Assembly: GCA_026545225.1 (NCBI GenBank)
Contig: CM048846.1
Span: 40,497,501-40,561,500 of the forward strand
Source: Cornus controversa
Taxonomy: Eukaryota; Streptophyta; Magnoliopsida; Cornales; Cornaceae
DNA length: 64,000 nt
Direction: 5' to 3'
Shown here in pieces: positions 12,664-24,228 of this stretch (positions are counted from its first letter, which is position 1; the number at the start of each line of letters is the position of its first letter). The position numbers and the translations under genes were made by a program. The notes under the pieces were generated by a model, which was not told the DNA's origin, did not search any database, and saw only the letters and a program-made list of their open reading frames with translations.

Positions 12664-13929
12664 GGGAGCTGATATTGGCACTCCACCAATATCCTCTGGC
12701 ACTCCACTACCATCTTTTTGTAAAGTAAAATTACAAAAGTGTTCCTATGTTATACCATATTTGATTCTTATATTTTTGGTACCCTAATTGCCCTTCCAAA
12801 TCAAAACTCAATTCTAATTTTATTTTATCTTTAAAAAAAAAAAAGCTTTTTCAACTGCATCCTTGTTATCCCAAGTAATTTGTGATTGATTTTATTTTTG
12901 TTTTTGGTTTACAATATAACAATCCATTTATTACCATCCAGATACTATAGTTTAGACATTTTTCAATTAAAACTTGTTGTTCGTGTCCCTATCCTATATA
13001 ACTAAAAGAATCCAAAATTTGAAATATTGTCTTTTTACTCACCAAACGTGTAATTTATTTTTCATGTGTCTTATTTATAAAATAACATAAACTAAAAATT
13101 AGAAACATATCATAAATTTGTGAACAAACAAAACAGAAAGGAAAGGGGGAAAAATAAGAAACAAAGGAAGAAAAACATCATATTAATTTTTTTTTTTTTT
13201 TGAAATTTTGGTGCAAAAGCTCCTTAGCTAAATTAACACAACTACAATTGGAAAAAGATTTCATAGAGTCATGTTTTTCTCTTTTCATCTTTTAATTTCT
13301 AAAAGTTCCCTATTAAAATAAAAAAAAGGCTTTCCTTAGTTTCCTTAAAGAATTATATATCATAACTTTTATTTAAGTGAAATTAAACTTTCTTTTGATT
13401 TTAAATACAATTAATTTTTTTCAAATAGGTTTTATTCATTGATATAATGTTTGTTTCCAACTCAAATACCTTTTTTAATATTTCTCTAGGTAATCTATTA
13501 TTAACAACTTCTTCCCAACTTATCTAATCACATAACTTTTATTATCCAAATGACATGCATTTGATTGATACACTCTAAATCATTATATTGAATCCTAAAC
13601 TTTTCTACTTCTAAAAAAGAAATTGATAAATTGATTCAACAAGAAGAAATAATATTTTTAAAATCAACTAAAACAATATAGTCTGAAAATTAGGGTTGCA
13701 TGATTCATAGATTTCTGAAATTTTTTCATGCCAAAAAAGAGAGGGAAAGTGAGAGAGAAGTTGCAATTTGGAGCCAAGAATTCTAACCTTATCAAATAAG
13801 GGCAATTAGGGTATTAAAAATATAAGAATCAAATATTTTATAGTAGAGGGACACCTTTGTAAGTTTACTTTACAAAAAGATAAGAGTAGAGTGTTAGAGG
13901 ATATTGGTGGAATACCAATATCAGCTTCC
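12664..13929. mobile_element. Mutator-like MITE with ~140-bp terminal inverted repeats
   Basis: The left end gggagctgatattggcactc pairs with the right end, whose reverse complement is ggaagctgatattggtattc. The inverted match continues for about 140 bp on each side, through ctaattgccctt. The 1266-bp element has no transposase ORF. The flanks tatatatat on both sides would make a 9-bp target duplication as Mutator elements create, but both lie in a TA microsatellite, so this is suggestive only. It sits in intron 2 of gene A. Confidence 0.8.
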
Positions 13930-13937
13930 TATATATA

Positions 13938-14024
13938 TGTGTGTGTGTGTGTGCGCGCGCGCGTGCTCATAAATTACAAGGGGCTTCAGCCCAAAGGGCC
14001 CAGATATGACTTTGTCAAACATGT

Positions 14025-14064
<40 letters not shown>

Positions 14065-14132
14065 CGCGCACGCGCGCATAAAATACAAGGGGCTTCAGCC
14101 CAAAGGGCCCAGATATGACTTTATCAAAACAT
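13938..14132 (+). repeat. tandem duplication with GT/GC microsatellites
   Basis: Two units, about 13938-14026 and 14043-14132, each consist of a (GT)n(GC)n run followed by aaggggcttcagcccaaagg and a stretch ending ccagatatgac. A third, diverged copy lies near 18210 in intron 3. The peptide-like frames across it are microsatellite artefacts. Confidence 0.7.
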
Positions 14133-14559
14133 GTAAATGGGCCCAATTTACAACTGAAAAGTCTAATAAGCCTCTATTTCGGCAACAGAAATTGTTGCAT
14201 CCAAATTCATTTTCATCTTCCATGTCCAATTAAATAGCAATACAAAAATAATTTTTCAGTCATTTATTTGGCAGTGTGTGTGTGCGCACTTAACTTTATT
14301 TCTAATTACATAGAACTATTATTATTGTGCATAACTTTATTTCCTTGTTAGCTATTTCAAATCTACAGTCTTAATAAAATTTGAGCTTTAAGATTGATAC
14401 CTGATCACCCAATAATATTAGCTATTTGCATGCCCTTTTGGCGCTTCTCTTATATTGTAATATGTTTTGAATAGTGAATGTTATGGTCTTCATATATACA
14501 CTTATCTTAAAATCACTTAACATAATTTTTCTTAATCTTTTTGATTAAAAACATAGTTT

Positions 14560-15020
14560 CCAATCAACTATATATTCCATGCAAAATTCATTCTCACCTT
14601 GAATGTCTAATTAAACAGCAATCTCCAACGTCTCCTTATTAGGTTTGTATCTTTCTAACTTTTAAGTTTCCTATTTCTATGTTTGTATGAAGTGATGTTA
14701 CGTAGAAAATTCTTTTGATGAACGAAAAACATCACAACATAATGATTTTATTGAGTACTTTTTTTTCATATAAGAAGAAGAGAAAAAAGAAAGTATTTAT
14801 GGTAGATATACATATAGGCTTCCGGCCATACACGCAAAATACAATATATACACACATATAATATGGGGAATCACAAGAATTATTTTGCAATTAATCCTAA
14901 GTGAAATACTATTCTTTTATCTTAATTGCAGGACTACTTTTTATTTAATTGTTTAATATTGGTCTTTGATGCATGCAAATTCAATGTAGTACCTAATTTA
15001 AACAAGTAAACTCCAGACAA
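14560..15020 (+). repeat. intronic repeat block, copy 1 of 3
   Basis: This block is paralogous to about 16060-16690 in the same intron and 18930-19500 in intron 3. Shared phrases are tttctatttctatgtttgta and aattcttttgatgaacgaaa (with substitutions). In intron 3 the block directly precedes exon 4; in intron 2 both copies precede worn exon-4 relics. Confidence 0.75.
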
Positions 15021-15220
15021 GTATCATAAATAAGATAGGAAACTGAAATAAAAAAATAGGCATTAATTAGTTGTGAAGTACATGTATTAAGTATTCAATG
15101 AATATCAAGAACTCTTGGAGAAGTCAAACCATCACCATTAAGATAAAAAAAAAAGTTGAATAAACTACTAATTAATTAAAAATTGACATAAACTAAGAAG
15201 TTTATAGTTTGATAGTTGAA

Positions 15221-15344
15221 CATTGTGACAAACTATTAAACATTGCTTCATCAAAATTCTCCAAAAAACCTAGAAGTACTTTACTTAGAAGACTTGTCCC
15301 AATCTAGAAAAAGGATTGGAGACTATGGGTGTGGAAAAAGTATG
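15221..15344 (+). pseudogene. relic of an LRR exon (exon-4 type) inside intron 2
   Basis: Cattgtgacaaactattaaa followed by cattgcttcatcaaaattc corresponds to the exon-4 stretch at 19825-19860 (gatgagctattaagtgttgc). Then aaaaaggattggagactat matches the exon-4 copy of gene B near 32862, and gtatgtcattaattc matches the donor region after exon 4. The middle is deleted and the frame destroyed. It shows that the LRR exon array was once longer. Confidence 0.65.
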
Positions 15345-16059
15345 TCATTAATTCTTTCCTTTTGCTGCTACGGAAAACCTTCCAGGGAGTATCACTTAAC
15401 TATCGAAAATATCTACAATTTGGGATTGTAAGGCTTTATGCCTTTGTTTGGGCCTTGTATAAGCTTCCAAGGATTGCAAGGCTTTATGGCTCTATTTGGG
15501 TTTTGTACAATTTTATATATATACAACTAGCCCTTAACTTTCCAAAATAAATCAATTTTTGCACAAAGACTATAATTTCTAAAAAGAAATTCTAATTTAA
15601 GAATGGTAGGAATGGAAGATTGAGAGGTTCAAAATTTATTTAGAAAAAGGTTTCAAAAGTAGGTTGTTGAAGTCTTATTGAAATTTTATAGGACTTAGTG
15701 GTATTAAAAGCGAAAATTAAGTAGTACCCTTGGGAATTTTCCGATGGGAAAAAAAAAAAAAAACCAAATGAATTCTCCACTGGTTTGGGAGTTGGGACCT
15801 ATGTGCATTAATTTTGATCTTCTACTTATCATACTCCTATGGTTGATAAAATTAACATAAACATAGCCTCAAATGAATGTTATGTTAAAAATTTTAATAC
15901 AAAATAATCTTTTCATCATTTGAACCATGGATTGCAATTGTAATTGCTAATTGTTTGGTCAAATTGGACATATGCTTTTTACTGTTGGATCTTTTAGTTA
16001 TTCAATTTTAATTGGTAGGAAGAAAGTATTGAATATATCACTTAGACATAATTTGTCCT

Positions 16060-16765
16060 AATATATTTAATTAAATTCATAATTTCCAATCAACTATGCG
16101 ATGCAAAATTCATTCTCATCTTAAATGTCCAATTAATTAAATACCAATCTGGAATGTCTCTTGTTAGGTTTATATCTTTCTTAACTTCTAAACTTTCTAT
16201 TTCTATGTTTGTATGAAGTTATGTTACTTAGCAAAATTCTTTTAATGAACGAAAAGCACCACAACATAATGATTTATTGAGTGCTTTTTTCCATCTAAAA
16301 AAAAGAGAAAAAGAATAAAAAGGAAGTATTTATAAAAATACATACCACATTTGTGGTGTATATATATATATACACACACTCTTCCCATACACACAATATA
16401 TGATATATACACATGTATATAATTTGGTCAATCAGAAGAGGTATTTTGCAATCAATCCTAAATGAAATACTATTCTTTTTACTTAATTGCAGGATTACTT
16501 TTTATTTAATCGTTTAATATTGGTCTTTGATGCATATAATTTGATCTATTAAGGAATTTAGGAGTATTTTCCTAATTTAAACGAGTAAACTCAAGACAAA
16601 TATCATAAATAAGATAGTAAACTGGAATGAAAAATTATAGGCATTAATTAGTTGTTAAGTACATGTACTAAGATACAATACCCTTAGTAAGTATCATAAT
16701 AAGACATTGTCCTAAATTGAAATCTAATTCCTTTAGTTGTTGTGAAAAACCTTCTACGGAGTATT
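16060..16765 (+). repeat. intronic repeat block copy 2 plus second exon-4 relic
   Basis: 16060-16690 repeats the block described at 14560. It is followed at 16701-16765 by acattgtcctaaattgaaat, matching the last codons of exon 4 (gactgtcctaaattgaaatc at 20038). Only this exon end survives, so a second exon-4 duplicate existed here. Confidence 0.6.
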
Positions 16766-16909
16766 ACTTAACTACCGAAAATATCAATAAATTCTTTTAA
16801 AATAATAATAATAATAAATAAATAAGAAGTCATATCAATTTTTTATGTACTTTATATATATACTAGCGTATTGTTTGTGCCTACTACACTATAAAAAAAT
16901 ATAATGTTA

Positions 16910-17100
16910 TTTTAGGTGTGAGGGCAGTTGAATTGTATGTATATGTGAATTTAGGTGTGAATGTAGTAGGTGAATTGTGACTGTTTGATCGTAAATAGAG
17001 AGCATTATTTTAGACTATAGATAAACATAGATATTTTGAACCGTAAGATTGATTTTTTAAGCATTTTTGACAATTAGATTGTGATTTTTTCTTGGAGAAA
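16910..17100. repeat. short interspersed repeat, inverted mate at 22287-22440
   Basis: The reverse complement of this segment matches 22287-22440, for example cttacggttcaaaatatcta against tttacggttcaaagtatcta. It is AT-rich, has no ORF and is probably a MITE. Its precise ends are not clear to me. Confidence 0.55.
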
Positions 17101-17475
17101 GATTTAAACACAATGCTTGAACGTAATATCGATATATAATATTAGTTCTAAATCTCTCAACCTTCCAACTTTGCAATTTATAATTCGTATGTAACAAGAG
17201 GTTTAATTATTTTTTTATTTGAAGCTTTTGATAATCGTTGGATTCAAAATTTCCTTAGCTTGCTGGCTATTATATCTTTATCTTTGTTTAATGTAAAAGT
17301 GTAACTTAGGAATACGTGTCCAACAACACTATCATCATACGTCAAACTATTTCCTTTTCAGTATTCATATAAAATAGTATATATAATAGGAGTCAAAAAT
17401 AGTGAAGGAGAAAGAAGTTTGTTCGCAAAATTTACTAATAAATAGATCGATCAATTAATATAATGAATTTTGCAG

Positions 17476-17799
17476 GTTTCAACATCCTTCGAGCGGCTAA
17501 CATCTCTTAGTATTAATAGATGTCGCAGTTTGAGAAATGTATTCCCACCATCCATAGCAAGAAATCTTCGGCAACTACAAGACTTGAGAGTAAAAAATTG
17601 TGAGAAGATCGAAGAGATAATTATAGTTGAAACAATACAAGGAAAAGAAGAGGTAACAGATGATGAGATTATTGTGTTCTCTCAATTAAAGGAAATGACA
17701 CTTAAAAGCTTGCCAAACCTCAAAAGTTTTTGGTCTGGATCTGAAAAGGCAACAGTGGAGAATAATATTCTCCAAGTACAAGCCCTCTTCAATCACAAG
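17476..17799 (+). CDS. gene A exon 3: LRR exon, 108 codons
   Basis: Phase-0 exon between ttttgcag and gtacgt. It begins VSTSFERLTSLSINRCRSL and continues with SIARNLRQLQDLRVKNC and then an acidic stretch (EEVTDDEIIVFSQLKEM), typical of RPS2-like LRR modules in which two repeats are joined by an acidic loop. The gene B counterpart is about 27350-27668. A (TA)n microsatellite starts a few bases after the donor. Confidence 0.75.
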
Positions 17800-17806
17800 G
17801 TACGTA

Positions 17807-17858
<52 letters not shown>

Positions 17859-17994
17859 TAACTGAAATCAGCTGAAACTATTAGTTAGTTATCCAGATTT
17901 AGTGGTTGACATATAGTTGTAAATTAGTTACTCCCAGTATGCAAATAGATATTTCAACACTCCATCGATACCATTGCTTCCAATTAGATTTCAT

Positions 17995-18032
<38 letters not shown>

Positions 18033-19174
18033 CACTATAAATAATTACTGGAAACTCTCTCCGCTCTCTTCTTATATATGGTGATCTCCTCCGTAGCAGC
18101 AGTTGTCAAAATCTATGTCATTTTTTTAACTTTTGAACCTCTTTTGGGCTCAGTTAGTTAGTTCTCTTCCATCTCCTAGCAGTCTAGTCTTCATGTGTCT
18201 GCATAATTACAAGGGGCTTCAGCCCATAAATGGGCCCAATTTACAACTGAAAAAGCCTCTTTTCGCCAACAGGAACTGCTGTACTGTGCCATCCAAATTT
18301 ATTTTTTAGTTTATTTTTTTTACGTGCATGTGTGTGCATAACTTTTTGTCTTAATACATAGAATTCATGCTAATATATATTTTACTAGGTTTTTCAATTA
18401 CCATGTAACAGCAATTTTCCTATTAAGAGTTCTTTAAGTTTAAATGTTGAGAGTTTGCAATCAAGGCAATGGCTTTGATTATTTATTCGGAAAGCAAAAA
18501 ACAACTTGAAGGCATAGAAAACCTTCTAGGCCTTCTATTGGCTTACAAGGCTTTATGCCTTTGTTTGGGCCTCGTACATTTTTACCTTTAAATGAATAAA
18601 ATTAATCAAGAAGTCCTATCAATTTTCAAATACTCTACTTACCTAAGAGTATTATAAATTAAATTAACATAAACATAGTTAATTGATTGTCTCATGTTTT
18701 GCATTAAATGGTATTATTGTTCTGCCAAAGATGTTCAAGAGAAAAAAAAAAGAAATTCTAATTTAAGAATGGTTGGAATGGAAGATTGAGAGGTTCAAAT
18801 TTTATTTAGAAAAATGTTTCAAAAGTAGGACGTAGAAGTCTTATTGAAACTTTATAGGACTTAGTGGTGTTAAGAAGCGAAAATTAAGTAGTACCCTTGG
18901 GCTTTATGGCTGCTATCTGATCGGGCTATAATGTTAACTATTTGCAATTAATTAAACATCAATTTGGAATGTCTCCTGGTTAGGTTTATATCTTTCTTAA
19001 CTTTTAAACTTTCTATTTCTATGTCTGTATGAAGTTATGTTACTTAGCAAAATTCTTTTAATGAACGAAAAAGCTTCACAACATAATGATTTTATTGAGT
19101 ACTTTTTTCCATCTAAAAAAGAAGAGAAAAAAAGAATAAAATGAAGTATTTATAAAAATATAGACCACATTTAT

Positions 19175-19230
<56 letters not shown>

Positions 19231-19701
19231 TATATATATACTCTTCCCATACACACAAGATATGATATATACACACATATATATAATTTGGTCAATCATA
19301 AGAAGAATTTTGCAATTAATCCTAAATGAAATACTATACTTCCCACTTAATTGCAGGACGTACTACTTTTTATTTAATTATTTAATTTTTGGTCTTTGAT
19401 GCATACAAATTATAAATAAGAAAAGAAACTGAAATGAAAATTTATAGGCATTAATTAACTTAAGTACATGTACTAAGCTTTCAATGAATATCAAGAACTA
19501 TTGGAGAAGTAAAACCATCAACAATAAGGGAAAAAAACTTGCATAAATTGATATGGTATTACCAACTTAATTAAATATTGACATGTGGTATGTGAGATCT
19601 ATCTAAATAGCTTTGTACGGAAGGCAATGCCTTTTCCTTTTCCTTTTCCTTTTCCTTTTCCTTGTTTTGATGACTAATATCAAAAGATTGATATTTTGTA
19701 G
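17800..19701 (+). other. gene A intron 3
   Basis: 1.9 kb without coding sequence. It contains (TA)n runs at 17808-17855, 17995-18030 and 19175-19228, the third intronic repeat block (18930-19500), a copy of the 150-bp block ctaatttaagaatggt (18755-18910; others at 15590 and 33590) and a ctttatgcctttgtttgggc repeat near 18545. A (CTTTTC)n run at 19628-19660 precedes exon 4. Confidence 0.6.
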
Positions 19702-20085
19702 GTCAAATTTCCTTCTTTGGAGAAGTTTTCCTATTTGAAAAACAAAAACCACTTGAAGGAGATTTGGAATACCAGGGTTCCAATTGATTATTTTTGCAAA
19801 CTAAGAATGTTGAAAGTGTATTTTTGTGATGAGCTATTAAGTGTTGCTCCATCAAAATTGCTTGCAAGTTTCCAAAACCTAGAAGAACTTCAGATATGGT
19901 GGTGTCCCTCCCTGGAAGAGATATTTAAAGTTGAAGGAAGGGCAAATAATGTCGAGCAAGGAATAGTTGTTGCAAGAGATAAAGAAGATTTGAAGACCAT
20001 TTCTCAATTGGCTTTCTTAGTAAATATGGAAATAAGAGACTGTCCTAAATTGAAATCTGCGGCTTTCTATACCTCCAAGGAAAAG
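19702..20085 (+). CDS. gene A exon 4: LRR exon, 128 codons
   Basis: Phase-0 exon between ttttgtag and gtacgt. It begins VKFPSLEKFSYL and contains SFQNLEELQIWWCPSLEEIF and an acidic loop. The frame is open throughout. The gene B counterpart at 32574-32951 has two stops, and two further worn copies lie in intron 2. This exon was evidently the unit most often duplicated. Confidence 0.78.
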
Positions 20086-20812
20086 GTACGTCATTAATTC
20101 CTTTTTTCAAACTTAACTAACAAAAATATCAATAAATTCTAAATTTTCGTCGTATCAATCACCACCGGAATCTTCTCCAACCACTACTATTTGCAATTTA
20201 GTTACATTTAGGATGGGCTTCCAAGGCCTTATGCCATTGTTTGGGCCTTAGGCCTTCAATCGGCTTACAAGGATTGCAAGGCTTTATGCCTTTGTTTGGG
20301 CCTCGTACTTTTTTACCATTAAATAAATAAAATTAATCAAGAAGTCCTATCAATTTTCTATGCACTTTATATATATATATTATATATAATTCATGGGAAA
20401 AAAAAAAAGCCAAATGAATTATCCACTGGTTTGGAGCCTTTGCACATTAATTCACATGCTCTACTTACCTAGGAGTATTATAGCTTAAATCAACATAAAC
20501 ATAGTTGGTTCATGTTAATTGGTTGTCTCATGTTTTCGTTATCTCATTTTAAAAACCATAGTCGTTGTTTTCTTTCACTCCTCATGTTCTTCAGTAATTT
20601 ACTTGATCCTGTTACAAATAAGTAGTCAGTCTCATACATGGTTGCATGTTCCAAATATTCTTTTTTTATTATTATTTGAATCATACTGAAGGGTTTTTTC
20701 TAGTACAATAAATTAAATATCCTCCTGGTTAGAGATCTATATACATATAAATGCAGTATTACTATTCATGTTTGCTTTGATTGTCAGATAATTGCTTGAC
20801 TGATTTCTGCAG
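20086..20812 (+). other. gene A intron 4
   Basis: 0.7 kb of AT-rich DNA. About 20210-20320 carries two tandem copies of the 45-50 bp repeat built on ggcttccaaggccttatgcc and ctttgtttgggcct, also found at 15420, 18540 and 33070. No coding sequence is seen. Confidence 0.55.
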
Positions 20813-21307
20813 GTTGCATTTCCTGTCTTGGAGGATTTGACCCTTTCAGATGGAAGCATCTTTGAAGATATTTGGTATGACCATGTTCCAGCAGGCTCAT
20901 TTAGCAAAGTAAGAAAGCTGACGGTGATAAACTGCAAGATGTTAGTGAATGTTTCTACCCTTCTACAGAGGTTTGAAGTTGTTGAAGAACTCAGTGTGTA
21001 TAATTGTTCTTCAATAGAAGTTGTCTTCAACCTTGAAGGAGTTGAAGACAGAGAAAAATGTGCAACATTGTCTTCTCGAATAACAAAGTTGCGATTGATT
21101 AATTTACCCAAATTGGTGCATATTGGGATAATGGACTCCCAAGGACTTCTCGCTTTCAACGACCTAAGATCTTTATATGTTTATTCTTCCAACAACCTGA
21201 AATATTTATTCACAACTAATAAATTGGTGAACTATTTTAATATCAGTAACGATGTACATGTCTGTTACTTATATTCTCTCAAAGTCAATATTTATTTATT
21301 ATATTAG
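20813..21307 (+). CDS. gene A exon 5: terminal LRR exon, C-terminus replaced
   Basis: The exon begins VAFPVLEDLTLSDGSIFEDI after ttctgcag and is open to TAG at 21305-21307. Up to NNLKYLF (about 21210) it follows gene B exon 5. There B goes on with SLSMARNLTKIEVLDV, as expected for the family, whereas A changes to an unrelated, low-complexity tail. The C-terminal LRR end of A has therefore been lost at a breakpoint near 21210, or a further splice site lies there. Confidence 0.65.
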   Translation, partial: VAFPVLEDLTLSDGSIFEDIWYDHVPAGSFSKVRKLTVINCKMLVNVSTLLQRFEVVEELSVYNCSSIEVVFNLEGVEDREKCATLSSRITKLRLINLPKLVHIGIMDSQGLLAFNDLRSLYVYSSNNLKYLFTTNKLVNYFNISNDVHVCYLYSLKVNIYLLY

Positions 21308-21760
21308 TTTTCTTATAAATAAGAATTTTATTACTTTGTTGCCTACACACGTGTAAATTATACAGGTTATAAGGTTACTTAACCAAAAATATTATGTCCC
21401 AGGTTAAGATGTTCAAAAAACACTTAGTTACATTTTTCTATAACCTTATTTTGTTTATAATCTTCAAGGATTGGTACTCACTCGAGACTAATGTGCAACA
21501 CTAATACATTTCAATTATATAGGTGTTATATTAATTAGGCAGATACAAGTATCAAATTATCTAGTACAAGTTTTTTTATTATTCGTCAGAGGTAAATTAT
21601 TTCTTAGACCTAAAGAGAAACAACGTACTACCATGATACAGTTTGCCCTTTTCAACATAGAGAAGAGAAAATAAATAGTTCAGAAGAAAGAGAGGGTCAA
21701 GGAAGAAGACCAAATAAATGAATTCTCAAACAATGAAAGTATCCTTTCTCATTACAATTT

Positions 21761-21791
<31 letters not shown>

Positions 21792-24228
21792 CTTTAGAAA
21801 TTTTCTTATTCTTGTTCTTCTTAAATTTATTCTTGGAAGTTTGTCCTTTATTGCTATATTTATTTATTCTTTAAAAATCTCTTAAATTTTCTTGCAATTA
21901 AAACAAGTTCATCACGAGTGTCACTAACAAATTTTCGAAGCAACGGTTTTACCTTTTTTTAGATGGATAATTACTTAGTTAAAGTGATCATACCAAGTCA
22001 ATTACCTGTATTTGATATTTACTTTCTTCAATGGCATTGACACTAGCCTTGAATTTATCAACTTGGTGAAGAAAAGTCTTTACCCTTCTAATCAATATAT
22101 TTGTTAGTAGAAGGTAATTAAATTAAGTAAAACATCTCCATCACTTAATACGATTTACTATTGCCCAAATTATAAGTTTCCATAAAAGAAAAAACAAGTT
22201 GGCCAAAAAAATAAATAAATAAACAATAGCAAAACAAACATACTAATCAATCTATATTACATTTAAGTGTTCGAATCTCCCTCCAAAAATAAATTACGAT
22301 CTAACGGTCAAAAATACTTAAAAAATTAATTTTACGGTTCAAAGTATCTATACCTATTTACGGTCTAAAATAACTTTCTCTATTTATGATATAATGGTCA
22401 CGATTTATCCATTATATTCACATACACATACACCTACCCTCCACATTTAAGTCCAACATATTCATAACCAATCCCCAAGATTCTTTGATTTTAGAATCGA
22501 AATCGTTGAGAGATGAAATAGAACGAACCGAACAGGTTAGGATTGGTTCCGAACCGCACTTCCAAAGAAATGGAGATAACAAAAAAAAAAAGGTGAATAA
22601 ATATTACTGAACATTCCAAAAAACAATGTGACATTTTGCATTGGTACAAGATCCAAAAGAACTCAGGATTGAAAGGAAGTACGAGTGAACGTTGAAATTT
22701 GTTAGGCACCTTTGAATCATATTGGACCACTAATTCGTATTAGTAATTTTATCACTCATTGTGCACCTGGCCATATTCAGCACTCCAAAACTGAACATCA
22801 GTAGAAAACCACACATTAAAACCAAACACCATTACTTCTATTCAAACTCCACACATAAAACCAAAGAATTGCTGAAACGCAAATGATTCAAAATCTTTAG
22901 AAGAAATTATATTAAAAATAAATAAAAAAGTCCCCAAATTCACCAAACAAACAAGAGTAGGTTGAAATTAAAAATTAATAATAATAAAAGAAAGAAAGAA
23001 AAGAACTTCTAACCTAACTTTGAGATCTCTTTGGGACCTTGACAGTGCTGCTCAAATCCTCGGCCATCGATCTCAGCCACATGAACTTGGCAATCTCGAT
23101 GAACAAAGCAGCAAAGACCTTGGCCTGGCAGTTCTGGATGATTATTTTCTGCTGACTGGGGTTGGGAGTGAGAGCTGTGAGAAAGAGAATGACATGATTG
23201 GGGCTGGTAAGAGTGGGAGTCGTGAGATATAGAATGAGAGATGTCTGTTAGGTTAGGGTTGTATGTGTTATACTCATAAATATATATACATAATTAGTGA
23301 AGTGTTATAATAATATAATATATATAATTAGTAACAGTAACGATCTAAGTTCAGTTCGATTTTAATTGACCTGGAACCGGAACTGTAGTGAACGGTTCAA
23401 TTCAACTACAGTTTCAGTTCCACCGGTTCTTCATGCTCCCTTACAGAACAAGGTTCAGTATACAAAAGCCTATGAAAATCAATTAAGAAAGCCAAAAAAG
23501 ACGATGCAACACAAAGGAATTTGAACTTAAAAGTATAGTTTGACTTGATGTGCTATAAACCAATTGGATTTATCAAGATTTTTTACCTGCTTGCTAATTA
23601 TTATTGATATATAAATTCTATTTTTATAATCATTATCTCAATAACTAATCCAAGCTATACTACCCCCCAAGTATTCAAGGTATCCATCCATTTTAAAAAG
23701 TAAAAACTCCAATTGACATACTGACTAGCATAGAAACAGATGCATTCAAATTGAAAGTTCAACTTAAAGGCCAGGAAACATAGCACAACAATAAGACCAC
23801 GATAATAATACTCCATAAAATTGACACTTAGAAAAGAGAAGTCCCCTTCCCCTTCTTTTCTCCACCAATCTCAAAATGCTTGCACCTCTGCAAAAAAATA
23901 AATGGCAACCCACCACATATATGTCCATAAATAACAAGAAAACAACCCTTTAGGAATCCATAACAAAAGAGCAAATGGAAGCTAAGAAAATAACCTTGAT
24001 TAGGTGCTGTGACACATGCTTACATCCTTGGCATTGCAGCCTCAGCGCATTCTTCTTTGTAGTTTTCGCGTACACAAAAAGAAATCAATGTTGTAAAAAA
24101 TTTCCCTGAAGTCTCTACTAACAATACACGGATTAAATTTATAAGATAGGACCTTTATGGGAAAAGAAGTGCATTAGTTAGTTAAAGCATGGATTAGGAT
24201 CGTTTCAAATGAAAAATATACCTTGAAA
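21308..24228. other. spacer between genes A and B
   Basis: No intact gene. It contains a (TA)n run at 21768-21790, a MITE-like inverted mate at 22287-22440, and sequence rich in gaaccgg/ggttcc words at 22495-22560 and 23345-23452. The latter resembles the ends of the hAT element at 31457. Short open frames (22491-22730 minus, 23020-23232 plus) match nothing I know. Confidence 0.5.
22490..23455. mobile_element. decayed hAT-family element (relative of 31457-31995)
   Basis: The stretch 23343-23452, with gtagtgaacggttcaattca and ending ccggttcttcatgctccc, matches the reverse complement of the left end of the element at 31457. The opposite edge near 22495-22560 has gaaccgaacaggttaggatt and ggttccgaaccg, but I cannot match a clear terminus. 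The boundaries are uncertain. Confidence 0.45.

Larger units (their letters stand above)
9210..21307 (+). pseudogene. CC-NB-ARC-LRR resistance gene A (RPS2-like), one nonsense codon
   Basis: Family role: intracellular immune receptors that detect pathogen effectors or their effects and trigger cell death. Five phase-0 exons are inferred from GT/AG sites that keep the frame: 9210-11900, 12334-12411, 17476-17799, 19702-20085 and 20813-21307. They total about 1323 codons, long for the family because of extra LRR exons. Exon 1 encodes the coiled coil, NB-ARC and first LRRs; exons 2-5 each add LRR units and, except for exon 3 (VST), open with a V-x-FP-x-LE type phrase. The only visible break is TAG at 10152-10154, so the gene is formally a pseudogene unless the stop is an error, a polymorphism or read through. 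Gene B (24229-35937) is its tandem duplicate. Confidence 0.85.

Noticed and set aside
13891..14233. Two plus-strand frames of 75 codons
   Set aside because: They run through GT/GC/TA microsatellites and a tandem duplication inside an intron.
19076..19295. Minus-strand frames with long Tyr-Ile runs
   Set aside because: Translation of a (TA)n microsatellite in intron 3.
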